From Allosediminivita pacifica (lineage in GTDB: Bacteria > Pseudomonadota > Alphaproteobacteria > Rhodobacterales > Rhodobacteraceae): a stretch of 64,000 nucleotides of DNA. Position 1 is the first letter of the stretch; each line of letters opens with the position of its first letter. Where the stretch lies: contig NZ_QBKN01000025.1 in the NCBI RefSeq assembly GCF_003054175.1, positions 18,890-82,889 on the forward strand, given 5' to 3'. The position numbers were made by a program, and so were the translations under genes. Shown one piece after another: positions 53,500 to 61,183 of the stretch. The notes under the pieces are model-generated. The model had not been told where the DNA came from. It made no database searches and saw only the letters and a program-made list of their open reading frames with translations.

Positions 53500-55119
53500 T
53501 CAGACGCGCCCTTGGCGGGCGCGCCCGACGATCAGTCCGCCAAGCGCCATCAGCATCAGCCAGATCCCTGCGGGTAGCGGAACCGGGCTGCTGGTTGCCG
53601 GCGTCTTGTCGCCGCCACCGGATGTCGAGCCGCCGCCGACCACGAGCGACCCCTTGAACGGGTCCGAGAACGATGGCCTCAGACCGCGCCCGCCGGAGCC
53701 ACTGCCGCCGCCCACACCGGGCCCGCCGGACGAGAGCTGAGGCGACAGTCCGCCACCGCCAGCACCGCCACGGCCAGCACTGATGTCCGAGCCGAGGCCG
53801 AGCACACTGCTCGACGGCGAGAAGGTCGGGCCGTTTGCACCGCCCAGGAAGAGGTTGGTGATGTCATCGTCGATTACGACCTCGACCTCTCCGAAATGCT
53901 CGGACAGGTAGGGACAGGCCGCGGCGGTCAGCTCGCACTGGCCGGCGATTTCTCCCAACTCGTCGATCCCGACCGGCGGCATGTCCACGCCGTCGACCAG
54001 GACCTCGCCAAGGTCGGTCAGCCGGTACCGGCGACCCACGCCCGGGAACGACGCTTTCTGGATCACGGCCTCGCCATCGACGAAGAGATCCTCGGGCGTC
54101 AGCACGAAGAGATGATGCGCAGGTGCGCCGAAATGACCATAGACCGCGATCTGACCGAGATCGTTGATCGCCATGGCCGAATCCAGCGTAAGCCCCTCGG
54201 GCAGGTCCACGACGCTGGAGGTCAGGTCGACCACCTCTCCGTCAGCGTGCCAGAGCACGGCGCGGCGCGCGTCTCCCTCGCCGATCAGACCGACGGCATC
54301 GTCGCCCGCGTTCACGTCATGGGCGATCGCAAGCGTATCGCCGACCTTGCCATCGACCGGCCGAAGACCGTCATTCGCGCTCCAGATATATGTCGCGAGG
54401 CCGCGGTCGGTCTCGGTCTGCACCAGCACGTGCTCGATGCTCGACATCGCGATTGCTGTGCGCGGAACGACGCCCTCGATACCCTCGATCAGTTCGAATT
54501 CGCCGGTGTCGGCATGCCAGAGGAAGGCGCGGTCGCCCTCCGGTGTCCGCGCGGTTCCGACGATGTTGCCCAGAGGACCGATGGCCCGCGCGTCGGTCAG
54601 GACGACGTCCTCGGGCAGGTTCACGGCAAGGGCGTTGAGATCCTGCAGGCCTTCCACGCCAGTCCAGAGGAAAGCACGTTTCCCGTCATCTGCACTCGCC
54701 CAGCCGACAACCTCCTCGCGGTCGTTCAGATCGTTGGCGCGGCTCTGGTCACCGCCACCCGGCAGATCGCCAAGCGAGATCATGCCCTCTTCCGGGCGCC
54801 ACAGGAAGGCGCCGCCATAGGGCGCCGTCGAACTGTAGCCGGCGATGATACCATTGCTGCGGATTGCCCAGGCGCCCCCCTCGGACAAAGCCTCGGGAAG
54901 GTCGCCGAGGTCCCGCAGGCCGTCTTCCTCGTTCCAGGAAAAGGGGCGCGAGCCGAGCTGCAGCCCGTCGCTGTCGATGTAGCGTGTCTTTTCCATACCT
55001 GCGTTGGCACCTCCGACAGAGGTCGGATCGGGTTGGGTCAGGCTTTCAGCCACCGCAGCCTGCCCAAGCAGGCCCATCACGGCAGTGGCCATCAGAAGAT
55101 GTTTCACGAAACTCACCAT
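53500..55119 (-). CDS. VPLPA-CTERM surface protein with HAF-type repeats
   Basis: From ATG 55119 the product is 539 aa. Signal peptide VSFVKHLLMATAVMGLLGQAAVA; then repeats of about 45-60 residues with AFLWxxxxGxxDLGDLP and xxxAxxINDxGxIVG patterns (for example GGAFLWRPEEGMISLGDLPGG, KRAFLWTGVEGLQDLNAL), the HAF extracellular repeat; then about 100 residues very rich in Gly and Ser; then the sorting signal VPLPAGIWLMLMALGGL with a basic tail (VGRARQGRV). The C-terminal signal identifies it as a likely substrate of XrtD encoded 9 kb away. The repeats probably form a beta-propeller. Function unknown. Confidence 0.9.
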   Translation of the reverse strand: MVSFVKHLLMATAVMGLLGQAAVAESLTQPDPTSVGGANAGMEKTRYIDSDGLQLGSRPFSWNEEDGLRDLGDLPEALSEGGAWAIRSNGIIAGYSSTAPYGGAFLWRPEEGMISLGDLPGGGDQSRANDLNDREEVVGWASADDGKRAFLWTGVEGLQDLNALAVNLPEDVVLTDARAIGPLGNIVGTARTPEGDRAFLWHADTGEFELIEGIEGVVPRTAIAMSSIEHVLVQTETDRGLATYIWSANDGLRPVDGKVGDTLAIAHDVNAGDDAVGLIGEGDARRAVLWHADGEVVDLTSSVVDLPEGLTLDSAMAINDLGQIAVYGHFGAPAHHLFVLTPEDLFVDGEAVIQKASFPGVGRRYRLTDLGEVLVDGVDMPPVGIDELGEIAGQCELTAAACPYLSEHFGEVEVVIDDDITNLFLGGANGPTFSPSSSVLGLGSDISAGRGGAGGGGLSPQLSSGGPGVGGGSGSGGRGLRPSFSDPFKGSLVVGGGSTSGGGDKTPATSSPVPLPAGIWLMLMALGGLIVGRARQGRV

Positions 55120-55674
55120 GGCGCTGGGTTGGCGCACCTTAGACTATGTTCTGCCCCACATTTGTTGTAATTGCCTTAAAATTACTGCAATTGCACCTGC
55201 CTACTTGACGCAGGGGCGAAACGATCTGTTCTCTGCTGCATATTGGCGGCAGCGCTTGCCCGAGCACTATATATAGCCCCCAGCAGAGCCCCCACGCGCA
55301 GCCGAAACTTGAGAACGCCAGAGCGCGCAGCCGTTCCCGGGAACGGCGAATCATCCCGAGCGCCCCAAGCCCCTACGCCCAAGGGCTCAAGACAGCGGTA
55401 GCTGCCGAGGCCAGCGCAACAGAGGAAGAATCAAACCGGCACAAGTTCCTCAGATTCGCTACAGATCCGCAGCCCCGACCGGCTGCCCGCTTTGGGAGCA
55501 AGGAACGAGATGCCTCGAAGCCGCTCACCGCATGATTTCGCTCAGCCCGCAGGACAAGGCATTTTTATGTCGCCCTCAACCAATCATGACGAAAATATGT
55601 TGCTCCGAAGGAGGCGCCGGAGTATCTTCGCAAAATACGAGTGTGCCTCAACTTGCTACTCCTCAAGGAATTTC
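55120..55674. promoter_or_regulatory. Divergent promoter region of the two VPLPA-CTERM genes
   Basis: About 555 bases, AT-rich near 55160-55280, no gene recognised. It has the 10-bp palindrome TGCAATTGCA at 55186-55195 close to a related TTGTAATTGC at 55166-55175, and a TATATATAG stretch near 55268. These are candidate promoter and regulator elements for either gene. Confidence 0.4.
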
Positions 55675-56107
55675 ATGATGCTCAACAAAACTGAAGTACG
55701 CGGCACTCGCGGCTCCACTTGCAATCGCTCCGATTTCCGCCTCCGCCCTGACCACGTCCTCGACCACAGGTGACGTGACCGAATGGTCGTTCTCCGACGG
55801 CCTCTCGACCTTCGCGCTGACCACAGACGATGTCGCTGCCTTCGGCACCTTCACGCTGGACATCATCAACGACCTCGGCGGCTCGCTCTACTACGTGTTC
55901 AACGAGCTGGCATATGCAAGCTTCACCGTGTCGAACCTGGTCACGAGCCCGACGCAGCTCAGCTTCGACTTCGTGGCAGGCGCTCCGTCGACCTACAGCT
56001 TCACGCTGGCTGCTGTTCCGGTCCCCGCCGCAGCCCTGCTGATGCTGACCGCGCTCGGCGGCCTAGCCGTGTCGCGTCGCCGCTCGAACGGCGCTGCCGC
56101 GGCCTGA
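55675..56107 (+). CDS. Small VPLPA-CTERM secreted protein, frame broken in the signal peptide
   Basis: The C-terminal 110 residues (from 55775) end in VPVPAAALLMLTALGGL and SRRRS, a VPLPA-type sorting signal. Upstream in the same frame the codons continue as LKYAALAAPLAIAPISASA, a good signal peptide, but no start exists: a stop lies just before. In the next frame, ATGATGCTCAACAAA follows AAGGA at 5-base spacing. Removing one A from the run AAAA at 55687-55690 joins the two and gives a 143-aa protein MMLNKLKYAALAAP... As printed, translation from the ATG ends early; a CTG start at 55691 would be the only alternative. Probably a homopolymer error or a recent mutation. Confidence 0.75.
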
Positions 56108-56131
56108 GCGCGCCCCAGCACCCGGAAACGC

Positions 56132-56161
56132 AAAGGCCGGCTGCCCACGCAGCCGGCCTTT
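56132..56161. terminator. Strong bidirectional terminator between two convergent genes
   Basis: Perfect 13-bp stem AAAGGCCGGCTGC, loop CCAC, complement ending CCTTT. The A/T ends give a T-run in both directions. It lies between the convergent small VPLPA gene and the 1086-aa beta-helix gene. Confidence 0.9.
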
Positions 56162-56189
56162 CGATTTCGCGACGCGGACGACCCGCGCC

Positions 56190-59100
56190 TTATGCCACGT
56201 CGAAGTAATCCGCGGCGACGTTGGTGCTGTAGGTGAAATCGTCGATCGCACCATCGAACCCGCCGCCCCATTCGCGGCCAAGGGTCAGCCCCCAGTAGGC
56301 CCGGTCCAGCGTCGCGCCCGAAGCTTCGGTGGCCGCGATCACCGCGCCATCGACCACCATGCGCAACTGCCCGACCTCGTCGGAATAGGCGATCTGCACG
56401 TCGTGCCAGTCCGCGTCCGACAGGATATCCCCGGAGGACGACAGGCTGTATTGCCCCTCCGTCGTGGTGATATTGAACACCAGATCATCGCCCACCACGT
56501 CCAGCGTCATCGACTTGTGGATCCCGAAGACGGTCCGGCCCTCAGGCGCATCGCTCCGCATTTCGAAGGAAAACAGGAAGCTGTCCTGGTTGTAGAGATC
56601 GTCCTCCTCGCGCGAGACGTTCACCGTCGCCAGATCGCCGCCCAATTCCAGAAACTGCGAACCGTCGGCGGCCACCACCAGCGACGCCTCACCGCCCTTC
56701 ATGATGACATATGTCCCGTTCCCCGAGACATCCGCCACGACCTTATCCTCGAAGTCGAGCGAGAGCACCGTGTCACCCGCCGGCGCGCGCACCGTGGCGA
56801 GCTCCGCATCCGGCGCCAGTGGCCCGATCTGGCCCTCCTCGGCGACGACGATGTTGTCGATGGTGACGCCCGCGTCATCATCGGACCACGGATCACCGAA
56901 AGTGAGGCCCCAGTACTTCACCGGCGCGGTCTGCCCGGTCTGGCTGCCGGTCGCCATAACGGCGCCGTCGACCACGATCTCCATGGCACCGGCCTTGGCG
57001 TCATACTCCAGCGCAACACGGTGAGCGGCCCCATCGTCGAGGTTCACCCCGACCGTCCCGATGGTCTGCACGCCGGCATCCGTGGTCAGCTGGAAAACCA
57101 GTTGCCCCGCATCGGTAAGCGTCAGTGCCAGCGTCTGGTGCAGGTAGAGGATTGTGCCCGGGCTGCCGCCCTCGTTCAGTGAGAGGTCGAAGCTGATCCC
57201 GAAGCTGTCGGCATCATAGAAGGTGTCGTTCGCACGGGTGAGGGAAAGCGTACCCTTGGTGATGTCGACCCCCGCCTCGCTCCAGGCGCCGTCACCCTCC
57301 AGCTTGTAATCGAGGTCCTGCGCGACGATCCCGTCCGCCTCGAAGCTCAGCGTTCCGGCGATCTCAGCCGGCACTTCAGGGGCGACCACCTCGTCCGCCG
57401 GCGGACTCTGCGGCTCGAGCAGGCTCTCAGGCTCACAGGTCTCGGAGAGAAGATAGACCTCCTGTACGCTGGCCTCGACGGCATCCTGCCATGTATTGCC
57501 GATCGTCAGCCCCCAGTACTGCTTCTCGGCGGTCGTGCCAGAGGCCTCGGTCACCGCATCGGCGACACCGTCCACCATCAGCGTCAACGTTCCCGCCTGT
57601 CCATCGAAGACGAAGGAGAGCTTGTGGGCCTCGTTGTCACTGAAGACGGCACTCTCGCTCAGCAGCGTGAAGGTGCCCTCGTCCGTGACGAGTTCGAAGG
57701 TGACGTACCCCGCTTCGTCCACCGAGGCCGTCATCGTGCGCGGCAAATGCAGGAAGACACCGCTTGCCCCGTCGGCGCGATCCATCGTCAGGCCGAGGTT
57801 AAAGCTCGAGAGGTTGAAGAGCTTGTCGTTGTTTCGCTCGATCAGGAACCCGGCATCCCCGCCGATCTGGAGCCACCCCGCGCCGCTCTCCGCCTCGACG
57901 GTCTCCGCAGGCGCGAAGACGAAGGCGTCGGCGTCGAGCGTTGCAGCCTGCTCCGCATCCGCCTGCCCCTCGAAGTCATGCAGGAAGACCAGCGGCGTCT
58001 CGATGTCGATCGTCCGGTTGATCTCGTCCGTGGAACCGTCGGGAAGCGTCACCGTCAGGGTATAGCCGTGCTCTCCTGCGGTTCCGAAGTCGTGGGTGAC
58101 GACCCGGCCGGTCGCCGTAGTTCCGTCGTCAAAGGTCCAGAGGTAGGTTGCCCCCTGCACATCCACGTAACCCGCCGGCCCGCGCGACAGCGATGCGTCG
58201 AGCGTGACCACGGAACGGTCGTCCTGCGAAACCGTCACGTCCGCCACCGCGGTCAGAGTTTCCGCACTGTCCGAGGACCACAGCAGCGAACTGCCCGCGA
58301 CACCGTTCAATTCGCTGTCCGGGCGCAGCATCAGATCCCGCAGATCACCCGAGCCGCCGCTTTCTACGTTGACGAAGTGGTTCCGGTAGTCGTCTGCCAG
58401 CGCCGGGGAGGACGTCGACAGGACGACATTGTTCTCGCCGCCATCGACATTGTGCGCGATGTTGTATTCGATCACAGCACCCTCACCGCCGATCTGGATC
58501 GCCCCGGTCATCTCGGCCTGAACCTGGCTGCCGTCCGCCATGTTCACGTAGGTGTCGCTGTTGTAAATCACCGTGTTGTACCGGACCGTCGCGTTCAGCG
58601 TGTCCTCGATCGAGATCCCATGCTGATGCGCGCCATAGAGCACGTTGTCCTCGATGACGATGTTCTCGAACAGAAAACCGTTTTCGGCGATGTCTTCGTT
58701 GTGACCGAAGATCATCTGGTAGCGGGCACCGTTGCCGGTATCGAGGATGTTCTCCCGGATCGTGATGTTCTGGTTGTTATGAGAGATGTTTTTCCCCCAT
58801 ATCTGGATCATGTCGGAGTGGTTCGCATCCTGCGTCGATCCGAGAAGGTCATGCAGGTTGTTCCCCTCGATCAGCATCCCCGAAACGCCGCCGATCCGGA
58901 TGCCGTCGCCCTGAATTGCCGAGATGTCGTTGTCGACCACGGTGACGTTCGTCGAATCCAGGAAGGCGAAGGCATGGTTGGTGTTGTTGACGGTGCTGCT
59001 TTCGACCGTGATGCCCTCGCAGCCCTTTGCGAAAAGCCCCCCGGCGCCCTCGGTATAGCCGGCTGCGGTCCCGATGGCGCCCTCGGCGTCGGAGCTGATG

Positions 59101-59450
59101 GCGGAGTTCCGGATGGTGATGTTCTGCGAATCCCGCATGTCGATCAGGTTGCCGCTGCCGGTGACGTCGGCACCGTCGACCGCGAAGGTCAGGTCCTCGA
59201 ACGTGATGTTTTCCGCGCCCTTGAGGCGCACCGAAGAAATTTCGGCCGGATTGTCGGAATCGAGGGAACCAATCGTGACGTGGGCCGTTTCGTGAATGTC
59301 GTCTGCATCCCGGACGGTGAACTGGTACGAGGGACCGGCCTCGAGAAGAATTTTTCCGCCTGCGCCGCTCGCAAGGCTCTCATAGGCCGCGTCCAGCTCT
59401 TGCTGCGACGAAACAATGATGACGTTGGCGGCTTCGGATTGTTGTTCCAC
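56190..59450 (-). CDS. Large beta-helix protein with a PKD-like and three LamG-like domains
   Basis: 1086 aa. Residues 10-395 form a right-handed beta-helix (NITFEDLTFAVDG, SQNITIRNSAIS, EGITVESSTVN; SDMIQIW near 212 and HQHGISI near 276 as in the 33035-34330 protein). Residues 398-485 look like a PKD domain (VVTLDASLSRGP, YLWTFDDGTTATG, HDFGTAGEHGYTLTVTLPDG). Three lectin/LamG-like units of about 200 residues follow, each with YWGLT-G near its end (645, 846, 1052). There is no Sec signal, no lipobox, no RTX nonapeptides and no CTERM signal, so an unusual export route is needed. Polysaccharide lyase or epimerase action on the EPS is likely; catalytic residues are not identified. Confidence 0.85.
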   Translation of the reverse strand: MEQQSEAANVIIVSSQQELDAAYESLASGAGGKILLEAGPSYQFTVRDADDIHETAHVTIGSLDSDNPAEISSVRLKGAENITFEDLTFAVDGADVTGSGNLIDMRDSQNITIRNSAISSDAEGAIGTAAGYTEGAGGLFAKGCEGITVESSTVNNTNHAFAFLDSTNVTVVDNDISAIQGDGIRIGGVSGMLIEGNNLHDLLGSTQDANHSDMIQIWGKNISHNNQNITIRENILDTGNGARYQMIFGHNEDIAENGFLFENIVIEDNVLYGAHQHGISIEDTLNATVRYNTVIYNSDTYVNMADGSQVQAEMTGAIQIGGEGAVIEYNIAHNVDGGENNVVLSTSSPALADDYRNHFVNVESGGSGDLRDLMLRPDSELNGVAGSSLLWSSDSAETLTAVADVTVSQDDRSVVTLDASLSRGPAGYVDVQGATYLWTFDDGTTATGRVVTHDFGTAGEHGYTLTVTLPDGSTDEINRTIDIETPLVFLHDFEGQADAEQAATLDADAFVFAPAETVEAESGAGWLQIGGDAGFLIERNNDKLFNLSSFNLGLTMDRADGASGVFLHLPRTMTASVDEAGYVTFELVTDEGTFTLLSESAVFSDNEAHKLSFVFDGQAGTLTLMVDGVADAVTEASGTTAEKQYWGLTIGNTWQDAVEASVQEVYLLSETCEPESLLEPQSPPADEVVAPEVPAEIAGTLSFEADGIVAQDLDYKLEGDGAWSEAGVDITKGTLSLTRANDTFYDADSFGISFDLSLNEGGSPGTILYLHQTLALTLTDAGQLVFQLTTDAGVQTIGTVGVNLDDGAAHRVALEYDAKAGAMEIVVDGAVMATGSQTGQTAPVKYWGLTFGDPWSDDDAGVTIDNIVVAEEGQIGPLAPDAELATVRAPAGDTVLSLDFEDKVVADVSGNGTYVIMKGGEASLVVAADGSQFLELGGDLATVNVSREEDDLYNQDSFLFSFEMRSDAPEGRTVFGIHKSMTLDVVGDDLVFNITTTEGQYSLSSSGDILSDADWHDVQIAYSDEVGQLRMVVDGAVIAATEASGATLDRAYWGLTLGREWGGGFDGAIDDFTYSTNVAADYFDVA

Positions 59451-59826
59451 GGGCTTCCCTTTCTGACACTCGTTGAACTTCAGAACGAGGCGGACAATCC
59501 CGACGGCACGAAGCTTTCTGGTGACGTTGTTGAGGCGTTTGAATGACGCAAGCCTTCAAAAATCCTCAATATTTCCAGATATTTTAACGATTTGGGGTGG
59601 GTCAACCGGGCTTTCTGGCGGGATTGCGGAGATCCGCTTATGAAAGACATCTTCTCGATTGACGGAACCGTGACACACCGCAAACTTCGGCCACCGTACA
59701 ACGCTCGGGACCGACATTGACGCTAAGTCAATTGTCGCTCCATCCTCAACGAAACTGTTTCGCAATTAGAGACAAACACGGACTCAGCCCCGTTTGCGCG
59801 CCCGAGCGCCGACCGCTTTCGCGACA
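59451..59826. promoter_or_regulatory. Upstream region of the 1086-aa gene
   Basis: About 375 bases with no gene. Two palindromes stand out: AATAT-N6-ATATT at 59568-59583 and TTGAC-N5-GTCAA at 59717-59731. Either could be a regulator site for the beta-helix gene; the spacing from the start (118 and 267 bp) is long. Confidence 0.4.
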
Positions 59827-60753
59827 TCAGCCGAAGGCGAGGATCAGCAAACTGACCGTGACAAAGGAAAGGGTCGTGGTGGCGACCAGTGTGGTCGCCG
59901 TCAGGCTCTCGATCCCGTAGCGCTGACCGAAGATCGGGAAGATGCTCAGCATCGGCACGCTCGCGAAAAGCACGCCGCCCAACAGAAACTCCCCCGGCAG
60001 GCCAGGCACCAGGCTCAGCAGCAGGAAAGCCAGCACAGGGTGCAGAACCAGCTTGCCCGCCGCGATGAGGATCGTGTCCGGTGACAGCCCCCTCTGGGGA
60101 AACGCCGCCACCGTGCCGCCCACCACGTAGAGGGCGACCACCGGCGCCGCCTGCACCAGGAAATCCAGGAAACTGACCACGACCCCGGGCATCGCGAGGC
60201 CCGACAGGTTCACCGCCAGCCCCGCAACCAGCCCGACGACGATCGGGTTGCGCAGCAGGGCCCGCAGGGCTCGCCCGAAGGCCCGCGGAAAGCTTTCGCC
60301 GGGAAAGGCGCCTGCGTCGGCCAGCGCGAGCGCGAGGGGGATCATCACCATGCTCTCGACCACCATCGCGCAGGCGAGGATCGGCACCGCCGCCTGCGCC
60401 CCGATCACCTGCGTGGCGATCGGGTAACCCATGAAGCCGCTGTTGGAATTGGCCATGCCCAGGGACGAGATCACCGCGCGCGCCAGCGCATGACACCTCA
60501 GACCCCGCATTATCACGAGCCCCGCCGCAAAGGCCCCGAGCGATGCACCACCGTAGGCCAGAAGCAGCCCCCAGTGCAGCCCCGTGCTCGGCCCCATCAC
60601 GGCCGAGAAGATCAGCGCCGGGATGCAGACCCTTATCACGAAGCTGCCGAGGGCCCGGATGGTCTCGGGGGCGATGTAGCCGCTGCGCACCGTCGCGAAA
60701 CCGAGTATGATCAGCAGGTAGATAGGCGCCGTGACCTCGAGAACCGCGATCAC
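59827..60753 (-). CDS. AEC-family (auxin efflux carrier-like) permease
   Basis: Membrane protein of 308 aa with ten predicted helices in two groups of five around a hydrophilic centre. Family features: FVIRVCIPALIFSAVM in the first half, SNSGFMGYPIATQVIGAQA in the middle and LFASVPMLSIFPIFGQRYG near the end. Members export or exchange small organic anions such as malonate or malate. The gene stands alone: divergent from the isocitrate dehydrogenase gene and 376 bases from the next. Substrate unknown. Confidence 0.9.
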   Translation of the reverse strand: MIAVLEVTAPIYLLIILGFATVRSGYIAPETIRALGSFVIRVCIPALIFSAVMGPSTGLHWGLLLAYGGASLGAFAAGLVIMRGLRCHALARAVISSLGMANSNSGFMGYPIATQVIGAQAAVPILACAMVVESMVMIPLALALADAGAFPGESFPRAFGRALRALLRNPIVVGLVAGLAVNLSGLAMPGVVVSFLDFLVQAAPVVALYVVGGTVAAFPQRGLSPDTILIAAGKLVLHPVLAFLLLSLVPGLPGEFLLGGVLFASVPMLSIFPIFGQRYGIESLTATTLVATTTLSFVTVSLLILAFG

Positions 60754-61183
60754 GGCCGCGCCCTGGCCCTGTGATCCGCGCGGCTTGCCGTACCTCGGTT
60801 CCGTATCGCCTTACCCATGCCGGTCCCCGTCCTGACCGGCCGACGCTATAGGAACGCCCCCCGACCTCAATACGCGCGGGGGCGATCCGGCCTCCGACGC
60901 GCCTGCCTCCCCCCGGCACCGCCCAGAAACCCGGCATCCTCCGCAGCAGCCCGGTTGGCCGCCGACATGCCCTGCCCTAAGGTGAGCGCCACGAGAAGCA
61001 CCGGAACGGGTGGGACCACCGCGATGCCGCAGCGCCGGTCACGCAACGCGATGCGCCCGGGGCGCGTTTGCCCCGGCGGACCATCGCCGCGGCGGCGCGG
61101 AAAGTTGGCGGTATACCCCGGCATACCGTAGACGCGCGCGCCCCTCTGGCCTATCACGAGGCAAATCCACGAAAGGCGTTTTC
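60754..61183. other. Divergent intergenic region, AEC permease / isocitrate dehydrogenase
   Basis: About 430 bases, GC-rich, without a recognised gene; small open frames on both strands lack ribosome sites. A palindrome near its right end is listed separately. It must contain the promoters of both flanking genes. Confidence 0.4.
61109..61128 (+). promoter_or_regulatory. 20-bp inverted repeat upstream of isocitrate dehydrogenase
   Basis: CGGTAT, 8 bases, ATACCG, ending 55 bp before the start codon. Perfect 6-bp arms. Possible operator or activator site near the promoter; regulator unknown. Confidence 0.4.

Noticed and set aside
57624..59546. Long plus-strand open frame (640 codons) opposite the beta-helix protein
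   Set aside because: Antisense composition (Arg, Val, Asp rich), no motif and no start signal; the minus-strand gene has clear domains.
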